A DNA stretch of 64,000 nt from Euclidia mi (taxonomy: Eukaryota; Arthropoda; Insecta; Lepidoptera; Erebidae): positions 12,360,995 to 12,424,994 of the forward strand of contig OX123186.2 of NCBI GenBank assembly GCA_944739405.2, given 5' to 3'. How positions within the stretch are numbered: position 1 is the first letter of the stretch; every line of letters begins with the position of its first letter. Made by a program: the position numbers and the translations under genes. Positions 11,807-23,100 of the stretch are shown piece after piece. The notes under the pieces are model-generated. The model made no database searches, was not told the origin of the DNA, and saw only the letters and a program-made list of their open reading frames with translations.

Positions 11807-12076
11807 TCAATACACAGACGGGCACGTTTTATTAAATTGTTCTTTAAAGAGAGAAGTTCGATTCTCTGACTTTTCATGACTGAATATGAGCTGTTTTAAT
11901 TGTTCGACACTAACCGGCTCACTTTTGTACCTACACAGTGGTGAGCATGGAGGCCAAGCTACAGGCCCGCCTCGACCGATCCACTGGCTTCCAAACTCTT
12001 CCCTGTACAAACGCACAGCTGCACTCGCGTGATGTGAACTGATAAGCCATCGCGTTGGGCAAACGTAAACAAACAA
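11807..12076 (-). pseudogene. Mariner-like transposase C-terminal fragment
   Basis: The minus-strand frame carries SQWIGRGGPVAWPPCSP, preceded by an AVRLYREEF block. This is the conserved C-terminal region of a class of insect Tc1/mariner-related transposases in which W-P-x-x-S-P is normally followed by an acidic residue of the catalytic triad and a DFFLWG-like segment. Here that segment is missing: the frame jumps from the S-P to CRYKSEPVSVEQLK. The catalytic residue is therefore lost by deletion. It is an isolated relic with no terminal repeats seen nearby. Confidence 0.6.
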
Positions 12077-12119
12077 TTAATTTTTGCGGCGTTAAAAGGA
12101 TCCGCTCGCTTCCGCCATC

Positions 12120-12535
12120 AATTTAGCACTGCGGCGCAGGCGCAGAGGGACAGGGGGTGGCGAACTTCGAGTTTGCACAAATTTATCAATGAAGCAGTGC
12201 CACGTATAATGACTACTACAACATAGTATTTAGTTATGCATTTACCAATTATTTCGTATTTTTGTGGGCAGTTTTGGGATAGTAGTAGAACAACAAAAAA
12301 ATTATAAAAAACAACTTATTATATTTCATTTAAAATATAAAAGTGGTTCGATGACGCAGCCATATTCTTTGTAAAGATTTTCGCCATCATAGCTGGTGTA
12401 GAAGATGATAGATTGATACAAATTATATTACCTATTAATCATAAAATAATGATGGTTAGTTTTTTTAACCTTGATTTTCTGTGAACGATAGCATGGCTTG
12501 GTAAGTACTTAACTTTCAGTTCTTGTGACCGTAGA
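12120..12535. other. No gene recognised
   Basis: AT-rich apart from a short GC patch at 12120-12160. Nothing supportable. Confidence 0.4.
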
Positions 12536-12544
12536 AACAAGTAT

Positions 12545-12790
12545 TTTTGTCTACACTTATAATATTATAAAGAGGAAAAATTTGTATTTTTGTTTATTTG
12601 TTTGTTTGTAATGGATAAACTCAAAAACTACTGGACCGATTTTATAAATTCTTTCACCATTAGAAAGCTACATTATCTGCAAGTAACATATTTTAGAAAA
12701 AACAGGGGTCCGTAAGATATTTAGGATTTTCGGGTACGCGAAGTAGTTCCCTAAGCACGCGGGTGAAACCGCGGGAAACGGCTCGTGTTA
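12545..12790 (+). repeat. Interspersed repeat, family G
   Basis: 'gtttgtttgtaatggataaa', 'aaactactggaccgatttt', 'ttctttcaccattagaaagc' and 'cgcgggtgaaaccgcggg' match a widespread lepidopteran repeat. The last motif also appears as opening fragments near 39672 and 48403 in the opposite sense. Confidence 0.55.
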
Positions 12791-13053
12791 AATAATACAG
12801 TAATAGTTGTATAGCTGACCATAGGCAGCTTGTATTTAGGTTAATTAAAATATACACATCAACACCTAGACCCATACTAATGAGAGCTTGTGCTATGGGT
12901 ATTAGATAATGTTATTATTATTTCTTTTATTTAACCTTTTTCTCATAGCCACATTTTATATACTAAATATTACAATACAAAATAAACTTAAATATATAAA
13001 ATGGGACCACGGAGACCAACCGGTACTGGACACAGGGACCAAGCTACCGGTGG

Positions 13054-13490
13054 TTAGGGCTCCAGAGAGAGGAACCTCTGAACTACGCGCGTCGTGTCCA
13101 ACAATACTGCCTTCTGTATGGAGGACTTGATCCAGCCGCCTAACGAGAGCCTCTTGAGATGGTGGTCGAGGCTCTTGGCAATGAGACTATTAACTGACAC
13201 GACTATCGGTACAATGATCGCAGAGTCCACAACCCACATGTCGACAATCTCGTAAGCCAGGTCCAAATATTTGATTTCCATGCCTTTTTCGACTTTCACG
13301 AGATTTTCGTCATGGGGAATAGTAAGGTCAACGATCATTGCAAGGCGTTCTGATCGATCTATCACCACAATATCGGGCTTGTTACCCACGATAGTCCTAT
13401 CGGTGATGATAGATCGATCCCAGCACATAGTGGCACGGCCATTTTCGAAAACTGGATCGGGCACATACCCGTAGTACGGTACTTCAAAGT
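13054..13490 (-). pseudogene. LINE C-terminus with restriction-enzyme-like endonuclease signature
   Basis: Minus-strand frame of about 145 codons. It has RTIVGNKPDIVVID, then AMIVDLTIPHDENLVK, then EIKYLDLA, and ends with a conserved IVPIVVSVNSLIAKSLDHHL segment. A P-D followed by D-x-T and E-x-K resembles the PD-(D/E)xK endonuclease of R2- and R4/Dong-type LINEs, which nicks the genomic target. The N-terminal reverse transcriptase is absent, so this is a C-terminal fragment. The 3' side, to about 13000, contains GC-rich sequence that probably belongs to the element's 3' region. The clade assignment is an inference. Confidence 0.55.
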
Positions 13491-13847
13491 AATTATTATT
13501 ATAATATTTTTATTTCCTTGAAATATTTTTAGAAATTTCATACCATGTTTTGATTTATTTAATCAAATACTCACATACTTAGTTACTAAAGAACTCAGCG
13601 TGACGGTAGAGAACTCAACAAGATCTCGATTTCAAATCCAGTGCACGTAATAAAAATAATCGGTAAAAGCAATATTTTGTATGAATACTAATTATTTCGT
13701 CGAAAACGCGATCGTATCAGAAGGAAATGGTTTAAAAGCGTCGATAATACCGCAAGGCTACTTATATTATTTTTATAAAAAAATATTTTTTAAATGAAAT
13801 ATATTTGACGTTTTCGAGAGTTAAATGTTTTTTTTTTGTTTTAGATG

Positions 13848-13883
13848 ATTGGTATCGCTTCGGTATACCGAAGCGATACCAAT
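13848..13883. repeat. Perfect 36-bp palindrome
   Basis: Two 18-base arms starting 'attggtatcgcttcggta' meet with no spacer and are exact reverse complements. It is followed to about 13925 by 'ttgcttaccatcaggcgatc', a common lepidopteran repeat end, and then an A run, so it may be the start or internal fold of a small repeat. Confidence 0.85.
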
Positions 13884-13959
13884 AATTAAAGTAATTGCTT
13901 ACCATCAGGCGATCCGTCTGCTTTGCCGTCTATTATTATAAAAAAAAAAATCATCGCGA

Positions 13960-14746
13960 TATCCTTCGACATCCGATAGCGGTGGAACAAGTAAATCGTG
14001 TGTTAGCATACTTTGCAAATTTATAACAAACATAAGCAATGAAAGCGTGGTTTTAACGAAACACACGACGCAAAGTCGAAACTATAACTACAAGAAGCTA
14101 AGAGGGGTATACTACGAAGGGATTTTCCGAAATGCCCTCGCTATCGGGAAGAAAAGATCAAAATAAAAAAATGCAAGGTCGTAGCTACGGATTGTTAATA
14201 TATTTTTGCAAAAATGTTGGGTTCAATGCGTATTTAATTTCATCATAATGTAGAGTAATATTCTAACAAGATGACGAGTTATTTTTTACTCTCTGGTCAC
14301 TTCCTAACTCTCAACAAGCCAATTCCACAATCATTAGTTACACGCAAGTAACTCCACTAAAAGTTATATAGTGTAGCCGGCCCTTCTTATGACTTTAAGT
14401 AGTTTGACTTAACTTTACTCACAACTTCAAGCACATTCTCGGATCAGCACAAAAAATATCACCTCCAGTGTCATTCCAATATAGTCATTAATTTGGAATG
14501 TGTGTCACATTTTCTTTGAACTGATAAACTGGTGGATTATGACCAAATGTCGGTGAGGATAGGTCGCAATGCTGAGGTAGCTATACTTGCCATTTGATAT
14601 TACCTATATTTTCTATATCTCAGTAACAGCGTCAATCAGACAAGTGAACTAATCATACCATTAAATTAAAATTGAAGACATTTTAGTTAGTCAAGAGCAT
14701 ATTTTCTTCATAGCCATAGTCTTCTTCTTAAGGGCCAACTCTGATA
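13960..14746. other. No gene recognised
   Basis: AT-rich sequence left of the RAG1-like transposon. Nothing supportable. Confidence 0.45.
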
Positions 14747-15335
14747 GTGCTGATAAGTTTGAGCATTCATTTGTAACAGAACATTGAGAATTCGCCACTT
14801 TTAAATTTGTTGAACTGAACAACAAACAGAGCCAAACATTGCTACGAAACTTTTCACGATCTGTAATTTTGGCTTAGTTGTGGCCAGATATATTTTATGT
14901 ATTCATTCGAAAGAACTTGTGATACATATTAATTGATAAAAATTCCTACGGTAAAATTGTCTATATTTTCATTAAAAAAAAATTTTCTTGTCAAAGGTCA
15001 ACGACCTCAAAAAAAAAATGTTTTTATTTCTCCTAAAGTGTTATTGGTATCGTTTTTTTTAATAACACAAATGACGTAACATCAAAATATCTATTCATAT
15101 AAAAAAACAAGGGTAGCTTTGATAATTTATGAAATATGTGAAAATTTCTCAATTTCACTTTTTATTGATTTTTTATTTACCCATATCTTTACCGCATTTT
15201 ATTCTTTGCTATATATCTGTACACAACTGTTGTTTATTATGTCCTAAAAAATTACACACGTAAATCAAAGGGGTAGTGAGAAAAAGCGTTTCTAAATATT
15301 TTAGAAATTTCTATGGAAATAGGGTTGTCAAAATA
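14747..15335 (+). repeat. Left inverted repeat of the RAG1-like transposon
   Basis: Runs from 'gtgctgataagtttgagc' to 'gggttgtcaaaat'. The inner part shares 'aaaggggtagtgag' and 'tctgtacacaa'-type blocks with the inverted right repeat. Confidence 0.6.
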
Positions 15336-15395
15336 TTTTAAGCGTTACATAAAAAAGTGCTATGTCAGCCCCCACAATGAACAAAAATTAAAATT

Positions 15396-17747
15396 TTATA
15401 TTTTATCGATGTCGTCATTATCGCAATCTATTAATACTTCGTCTGATGATAGTACGATGTTGATATTGACATTATCGTGAGAATCACATTCGAATTCATC
15501 AAACGACTTTTGTAAGTATGGGTTATCGTGGATGAGAACGATATCTATTGTCGTCTTTCACATTTTTTAAACTTTTTCCGGAATTTTAAAATATTTCCTG
15601 TTTATTTGTCTCTTGTCCATTGACAAACTAGACAAAAGCGAGTCAGAAGACTTTAAAGCTCGGTGAATCAAGTCAAGGACCGTTGCTTTGCGATTTAATT
15701 TACAGGTGTGATGCTCACGATCGTAGCGCAGAAATTTGTTGCGAGATTCACCGGCTTGTTCTGAGAGCATTCCTATTAGTACAGATATATAATCTATAAT
15801 GTCTGCACCATGCATTAATATTTTGTAAACGGTGACAGACATATTGTACCAACCGTATTTTTGTACATATTTTGTTGCAACACTATTGCAAAAGTCCAGA
15901 AACTTTTTAGAGACTATCTCTAAGCTGCATGATATAGTAACCAGAATTGTATGTAGGTCATTGACGAGTCATTCTTCAATACCTAAAATATTGGCAAAAG
16001 TCAATCGATTAAGATCAGACAAAGCCGTACGGGCAGTGTTTCCATCGTTGGTTGTACCTGAATTAGGACGAACCACGTCAACCAATAAGCCCATTTTTTG
16101 TCTGATTTCATCCTGTATTTGTTTTTTTCTTTTTTCTACTATTATGGATTCGGGCGACTTTTTTTGCAACTCGCCACTTTTGCACTACAGGGTCATTTTT
16201 ATAACCCAAATACAACAAAAACTCAAAAATTCTTATCCACGCATGCAACGGGTCCATAAAGTAAAGATTCCTGATTTACAGGTTTTTTAACTATCAGGTC
16301 TAGATTTTTAAATTCGCTACAAGTAGCTCCACAACAGGCACACCGTAATTGTGATGTTGTGTTTGTAATGGCATTAAACACCTTTCTATCTATGATGGTT
16401 AAGTATAGTTTTGGGTCTCCAATAATTGTTTCTCCTGAAGAGTTTTCAGCAAAAATCGGCGAAAGATTCTTTATTTCTAGTTGTGTCGTTTCTGGCCTAT
16501 ATTGAATTCGTATTGGGCGACAAAATCTTAAAGATTGAGGATTCGGATTGATCTATAATACATAACCGTCGTCAGTTTTTATCCGTAAAGGTATGCATGT
16601 GGTTGCAAACAGGCAATGCTCATCATCGTTTCCATCACTGAAGCTTTGCTTTGCCCGTTAAAACCCCATGAAGCCTCGAATACAAAATGAAGTGTATCTT
16701 TTTCGTTTTGTTTGCAGTATTCGGAAACTTTTTGGTCGCGCACGTCAATGATTCGACGAAACGTGTGCAAAACTAAATCTAGTAACGGTACTGTACGGTA
16801 TATCCACATCGGGATAACATAACTTTTTGACCATTTGAATTTTATAGTAGGGAGGGTAAATATTAAATCCACGAAATTTGGCTCCTTCACGAATACTATT
16901 GTAGTCTTCAACAGACAGTTTTCTATCTATAATTAAGCATAGAGCTTCATTAGGTGTATAAGGTTCATAAGCTTCAGTTCAAATTCAAAAGTCACTAGGA
17001 GCAGCTTTTCCTAATTTATTACCTGTTTTATCTACTACAATTTTTGAAAACACCTTGATCAAAGAGTCTAAAGGATAATTTTCTAATTCTTGTTCCAAAG
17101 ATTTTCTTATACGTCGCTGACTATGATCGCTAACTTTATCATACTGATTGAATTTAGAAGTAGAAGGAACATCTAATGACTGTCTAACTTCTTCTGAGGC
17201 TGAAGATATTATTTTTATGAAACTTGTTGCAGGTTCCTCCTCAAGGCTTTGGGTTTCGGGACTTTTGTAGTTAATATGATGAAGTGTTTCGTGAAGTCGG
17301 AGATTGGATGTAGAAGAAAGCCATTTTTTATTTTTAGTCGTAAAGGTTTTGCGATTCCTACTACTGGCTTTGTAAAGCTGTTCGCATTTGCAAATAAACC
17401 TTGTAGTATGTTTCAAAGATGTTGTATTATATTTGTGTATGATTAGGGATGCCCTTAGGGTAAATTGCATTCAAAACTATTTTAGGTCTTTCGTTTTCGG
17501 GAATATCCAGAGGTCGCGATTTGGGTCCTTGCAAATGAACACTATTTTCTAAAATCTTGAATAAGTCAAGATGCGTAAGTTTGTGAGGCGTTATTGATGA
17601 TTTAGCCTCTTGTCGCTGATCATCTTGAGGGTCAATATTCTCAATTTCCTCTTGCCCCAAGTCACTCGGTTGAGACCCGAAAGGACAAGCCCCAAGAGAA
17701 TGGGTCAATGCCCCCTCAGGAAAAATATCCGACTGGTCCGATTCCAT
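15396..17747 (-). pseudogene. RAG1-like / Transib-type transposase, multiply broken
   Basis: On the minus strand several frames line up, N- to C-terminal, with Transib/RAG1 core features. A Lys/Arg-rich N-terminal part spans 17747-16985. A YTPNEALCL...NIYPPYYKI...CYP block (16976-16770) follows in another frame. FEASWGFNGQS is at 16640-16672, a CxxCGAT zinc-type motif near 16313-16345, PLHAWIR near 16240, a GTTNDGNTAR motif at 16030-16053 and a YKILMHGADII...LSEQAGESRNKFLR block at 15700-15830. The last corresponds to the stretch of vertebrate RAG1 around its catalytic glutamate. The frame then continues through TAA and TGA stops (15567 region) into an acidic Asp-rich tail ending at 15396. 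Lesions are at least two frameshifts, a TGA at 15971-15969 and the stops near 15560. The first catalytic aspartate appears as Asn (AAC, 16659-16657). Non-functional. Confidence 0.75.
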
Positions 17748-18186
17748 CGTTTCCTATGATTTCCGTTTATGTAACAATAAAATGTTTGGTGGCTGCTCCC
17801 CTGCGTTACCGGGTAGGCTACCGTGCCACTAACAGATGTACGGATAAGGAAAGACAACTAAACATAAGCCGGCAGGCACCTATCAGTATGAAGCTACGGA
17901 AGTTCCATATTGATATAATTATGTACATATGAATGGGAGTTTTAGCCAGTAAAAACTGTTACCGCCTTCACCACGTGGAGGTACTCCCAGCTTATGTTGT
18001 TAAAGTTTTGTCTTTTGCATTTTAGGAAAGTAACTTTATGGGTTTTGAATGTCATATTATTATAATATCAATTCAATAAAATAGTAGTAAAAATATTCAA
18101 TCGAATTGAGAGCATCCTCCTTTTTCGAAATCGGTTAAAGATGCTACAACTGATTTTGCGAGTATGATGTAATCTTTTAAGTAATT

Positions 18187-20143
18187 AAGTCAAAGTCAAA
18201 AGTCAAAAATCATTTATTCATCTAGGTCACAACGTGACGCTTATGAACGTCAAATTTTTAAAAGAAATTAATAATGCTTCTACATTTACATTTACTGCCC
18301 ATTGGCAAAGCAATAGGTAGAACCACGAGAAAGAACGGACAATAAAACTCGTGGTCACTCTTTTTAATCGCCAGTGTTATGGTACATATTTTGTTTTTGT
18401 AAGGAGCTGCAACTGTTTCACATTGCAATTAATTACTTGTAAATAGTAAATAAGAACATACATAATACTTAAACAAATATACAGTTACTAAGTTAAGTGC
18501 TGTAGTAGTCTTCTAATGTGAATCTTGTGTAACAGGAGCATCCACTTACGCCTTATAATGTAGGCAACTCGCGATCATGTTCAGAACTATGGTGGAAAAG
18601 TATGTTACAGAAAGTGACGGTATATGAATACACGAAAATTACAAAAACGTTAGTATCCAGCCCATGATAACGAGTTATCTTCATCTAACACTGTAGCAAA
18701 TTTTAATAAAATTTGTGGAATAACAATGAAAATGTAAATGTAGTAAGTTGAATGACCTAATAATACATGAATATTAAATTAATAGAACTAGAGATATAAT
18801 ATGAAAAAACTGAAAAGTAAGGTATCTATATAAATTAAAAAAATCAAGAGTTGGCTAGTGTAAGTGACCATCTATCCTTATCACTGAAATAATCATTAAT
18901 GGTATAATAACCTTTCCTAATAAGGCAGTCTTTTATTTTACTTTTGAACGTACTAAATGGTAATTCTAAAAGACTAATTGGTATTTTATTGTATATACGA
19001 ATACCTAGCTCTACAAAAGAATTATTAACTTCATGTAAACGATGATAAGGGGCATATAACTTATGCCTGTTTCGAGTATTTATGTTATGTACATCACTTT
19101 TTGTAGTAAATAAACCTATATTTTGCCTAATATACAATATATTAGCAAATAAAAATTTCGAGGCTACTGTAAGAATCCCTATAGATTTAAAGCGTTCCCT
19201 AAGAGTATCTTTTGCACCTAACATGTATATTGCTCGTGCCGCTCGTTTCTGTACAACGAAGATATTCTGAATATCCGCAGCTTTGCCCCATAACAAAATA
19301 CCGTAGGACATGACACTATGAAAATAGTTAAAATAAACTAGACGAGCTGTGTCAACATCAGTAAGTTGTCTAACTTTTTTGACAGCATACGCAGCAGAGC
19401 TGAGCTTACCTGCAAGACATGCTATATGTGCACCCCATTGTAACTTATTATCTAGTGTAATGCCTAGAAACACTGTCGAGGCAACTGTGTCAAGTTCCTC
19501 CCTATCTAGACTTATATTAGGTCCCAGATGTCTAACGTTAGGTAAAGCAAATTTAAGGCATTTAGTCTTTTTAGAATTAAGCACTAGGTTTTTTGCTGGA
19601 AACCATTGTGTAACCTGTATAAGTGCATTATTTACATCATCAAATTGATTCCTATTCCTATCTACTTTAAAAATAAGTGACGTATCATCAGCAAAAAGTA
19701 CGACATCACAGATGTTTTTTAAATAAAAAGGTAAGTCATTAATATATACAAGGAATAGAAAAGGACCTAAAATAGAGCCTTGTGGAACGCCTAAATGTAT
19801 AGGTAATTTAGAGGATGTAGTCCCATTAACATCGACTGAAATCTTTGCCGCAGGTACGATTCGACAACACAAAGTGCGGTTTCCTCTACGCTGTAGTGGC
19901 GGAGCTTACGCAATAGTGTGTCGTGATGAACGCAATCAAATGCTTTTGAGAGGTCACAGAATACTCCGATAGCATTTTTAGATGACTCCTAAGCATTATA
20001 AACGTGTTTTATGAGAGCAACACCCGCATCAGTAGTGGATCTACCGTTAGTAAATCCGTATTGATCTTTATGAAGCAGACTATTTAAATTAAAGTGTCTT
20101 AGTAGCTGCTTTAATAAAATCTTAGCAACAAGTATACTTCAAA
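18187..20143 (-). pseudogene. Jockey/CR1-group LINE, 5'-truncated, inserted in the RAG1-like transposon
   Basis: The minus-strand reverse transcriptase is open from 19872 to 18844. It carries VPQGSILGPFLFLVYINDLP, the catalytic FADDTSL, and the C-terminal SYGILLWG and QKRAARAI blocks. Upstream coding (to about 20140) reads through GFTNGRSTTDAGV and SKAFDCVHHDTLLRKLR, but has a TAG at 19990-19988 and a one-base frame change near 19838. The 3' untranslated region runs to 18187 and ends with short repeats of TTTGACT (minus strand) after an AATAAA-like signal. The same 3' region occurs alone at 61862-62315. Endonuclease and gag are missing. Clade name is approximate. Confidence 0.85.
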
Positions 20144-20174
20144 AGTCGATTTAATTAATGAGCAGACAAACAAA

Positions 20175-20733
20175 GTTAGTGACAACCCTGGAGAAAATTT
20201 TCAAAAATGATATCTCATCACCCTTTTATTCTTTTTAGCTGACATTTTTTATTCGAATGTGTTATATTATTGTACATATTTTCCATCAAAAAGAAAAGGC
20301 GGTAATTTAAAAATAGATCCACAAAAATATTATTGTTTTTTGCTAAAAACATTTATTATGGCTTAAAAATCCGTATTTCTAGTCATTTTTTTTACAATAT
20401 CATAGTTTTTCATTTTCTTAATAAGCAGATACTTAATTTATTCGTAACTGATGTACCTGAAAAAAAATATTGCATTTAAATTGTTTCTATGGCTTTTCTC
20501 GATAATTTTAATATAACCAAAACTACTTAAAAAAAAATTTTCGTTATCTTTGTTAAGCCTCCAAAATAGTAAAAGCTATATAAAAAACACATAACCTGTA
20601 CTTGGCTACAAGTAAGTCAAAATTACACATCGCTTTAATCAGCAAATCGCGCTTGATAGAATGCTCGCTAATATACAATTGTTTGTTTCCCTGTTATATA
20701 ATATTCGCAAGAATGCTCAAGTGTACCTGCTAC
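20175..20733 (-). repeat. Right inverted repeat of the RAG1-like transposon
   Basis: Inverted relative to 14747-15335. Its outer 110 bp also match the MITE at 29466, including 'gaatgctcgcta' and 'aatcagcaaa'. Confidence 0.6.
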
Positions 20734-21160
20734 TTTAAGGGAAGAAATCACCAACAATCCCTTACATTTACAATTACCACACTCAGGTAGACACGTCATA
20801 TTCTTCCTTAATACATTGACTGTTTAAAAAGCCTACCTATAATAAGTATGAAAATAATTAAGACTGAAATAAATTCACAAAGTATATATTTATTAACAAG
20901 GCAAACACAATGAAATATAGCAGTCTCCTTACAGAAAGAAATCAACTTAGCTATAAAATACCCAAAGTCAACGAATATAAAATATTATTAAATATTATAA
21001 AAGAGGTGTGGTTTTTTATTTACCGTTTTATTTATAGGTAAAATAGATACACTAAAGTCGAACAATCGTTTTAACATACCAGGTGGTAACCATTTATAGA
21101 GTTCTCTAATTCAAAAAGAAAAATTAGACCCTTAAGGGTCACTTTGTTATCCGTAAGTAG
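20734..21160. other. No gene recognised
   Basis: AT-rich flank. Nothing supportable. Confidence 0.45.
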
Positions 21161-21164
21161 GTAT

Positions 21165-21310
21165 GTCTGTCAAGACCCGTTTTTCAGGAAAGCATGGAAA
21201 ATTGTCTTGAATATTTAAAACGCTGCGGAAATAGATTCGTGCTTGACTGTTTTTCAAAAAACCAGACTTAGGGTAGCAGTTGAACTCGCACTTGCCCGGT
21301 TTTCAGAAAT
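21165..21310. repeat. Repeat with 'ctcgcacttgcccggtttt' end
   Basis: Contains 'tgtctgtcaagacccgtttt' and ends 'gaactcgcacttgcccggtt', matching the repeat type at 755-975. Confidence 0.5.
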
Positions 21311-21377
21311 ACGTTACATTTTTCATCGTAAATTATAGCGAATATTATTATATCGGACAATTAAAACGTCAAATGTA

Positions 21378-21494
21378 AAAGAACATTAGGCCAAAATATA
21401 TATTTCGAATAAAATACTAAACTTATTATCCTTCAAATTATGTGAAAGAACATTAGGCCAAAATATATATTTCGAATAAAATACTAAACTTACT
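21378..21494. repeat. 67-bp tandem duplication
   Basis: The block 'aaagaacattaggccaaaat' with the following 30 bases occurs at 21378 and again at 21445. The shared core of about 50 bases is identical. Confidence 0.85.
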
Positions 21495-22721
21495 AACCTG
21501 GGTATTATTTCATGAATATTTCTATTTTTCAGAGGCCACACTAAAATTTACATTATTCCCACACATAAAAAATAAAATCTGAAAATTAAAACAGCTTCTC
21601 GTCACCATATTTCCAGTGAATAGTTCTAAACAGCGCATTCCAAAAGATTTATTTATGAACTACTTTTACAAAAGCCAGTCGGTCATCAGACTTTATACGA
21701 CCAAATGCTCTTGGCATAATAGCAAAGACTTTTATACCGAAATGTTGTTACTCTCACCCCATGATATAGTAAGCCGGTGTAAGTTAATACACTACTCGAC
21801 CTATGGCGTTGGGGACATTAAATCTGCGAGACAAATTTGTTGGCCGAATGAGTAAATATTGCAGTTAGCCATGAAGGCACAAAGCAATGATTGAGTATAT
21901 AAAGGCAGATTTTGAAGTCTTAGACTGCCTTTACCGGGAAGGTACTTGAGAATATTTCTTACAGACTATTAAAGTATAATATTATAATATACTTATAGGG
22001 ACAGAGCTCAAGTCTGCCATTTTAGCATTATGCTAGTAGTTACAATCGGTCAATTATATTTATATTCAATTTAAGGTTGTAACATAAATATATTTTATAA
22101 GGACTAGATAATCAATTATTCAACGAACTAAATTAGAATTCACAGTTGACAACGTAATTAATAGAAAATAATATGTTCGGAATTCGGAAATAATATGACT
22201 ATTAAGCCTAATGCAGAACGTGTACTAAACTTTTACACGTGTGCTGACCCACATCTAACCCCAATCTAATTCACCCAGATAGCACCAATTTACCGGTATC
22301 AAAATTAACTTTGCCTTTCCCAAAACTAATCACGGGTAAACAACAAAAGCTAACATAAAAAAACTTACTGCAAAGGTTACTCAAGTTGGTCTTCAATTCT
22401 CGCTCATCTTAAACCCACAACAGAGGGAGCAAGGCCACGCATGACCGACGCGACTGGACGGCCAGATAAAAGGATTTGCGCTTAATACCTTGTTGTCCGT
22501 GAGTGAACCTAGTGAATGGGCTGCCTACATTGTGGCTCGATAGACCGATGCCTTTTCAGATTTTTTTAATAAACATTTAGACGATGACACGTTAAGTATT
22601 CGCTTTGTTGGGGACGGGTTTTTTGTTATTTTAATTTGTCATTCTGATTTGAATTATTCTGGTTGTTCTGGGGAGTTACTGAATTGAATGGCTTTGTGTG
22701 AATGGTAAAATTTGAATAAAT
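21495..22721. other. No gene recognised
   Basis: AT-rich. The open frame at 21616-21855 has no recognisable domain and no convincing splice sites, so it is not called as a gene. Confidence 0.4.
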
Positions 22722-23068
22722 GCCTCTGTGGTGGTAAGCGACTGCAGATTATGAGGTCCCGGGTTCGATTCCCGGGTCAAACAAAAAGTGATACTGGGTT
22801 TTTTCTGTTAGGAATTATCCAATAGAAGTTCGGAGTCAGGGAGCTGGCGGTGTCACACCCCCGTGCCTCGGAAAGCACGTTAGGCCGTTGGTCCTGCGCC
22901 CAATCTTTCTCCGGTCGTGTCGCATGTGGCGTCCCATCGGACTAATGAGAGTGACGGAATAGAGAGTGCACTTGTGTACACGCACACACTTGTGCACTAT
23001 AATATATCCCGCGCAGATGGAAAGTCTCATATATAGACAAGCCGCCGTGGCCGAAATCGGTCGGGAGG
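22722..23068 (+). repeat. tRNA-headed SINE with 'gtgcctcggaaagcacgtta' body
   Basis: The head 'gcctctgtggtggtaagcg' (A-box region) and 'cgggttcgattcccgggtc' (B box) look like a tRNA-derived Pol III promoter. The body includes 'gtgcctcggaaagcacgtta', a block shared with repeat family A at 2240. It ends near the start of a second SINE at 23101. Confidence 0.7.
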
Positions 23069-23100
23069 ACATTATTATTAAATTTTGAATATATATTTAA

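Larger units (their letters stand above)
14747..20733. mobile_element. RAG1-like (Transib-type) DNA transposon with long inverted repeats and a nested LINE
   Basis: Two degenerate inverted repeats (about 14747-15335 and 20175-20733) bracket a decayed RAG1-like transposase (15396-17747, minus strand) and a LINE insertion (18187-20143). The inverted repeats share several blocks at matching distance from the ends. For example, 'cgatctgtaattttggctta' about 110 bp in on the left corresponds to 'cgatgtgtaattttgactta' about 102 bp in on the right (read inverted), and 'ttgagcattc' lies near both ends. Without the LINE the element is about 4 kb. The outermost bases resemble the 182-bp MITE at 29466. 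The ends do not show the CACWATGG start reported for Transib, so either the termini are decayed or this is a different branch. Confidence 0.65.

Noticed and set aside
15372..15380. 'cacaatga' as a Transib-type CACWATGG terminus
   Set aside because: It lies inside the left inverted repeat boundary and has no partner at the other end.
15832..16290. A 152-codon + strand frame
   Set aside because: Antisense to the RAG1-like transposase remnant.
22722..22800. Possible tRNA gene
   Set aside because: A and B boxes are present, but the acceptor stem does not close and a SINE body follows.
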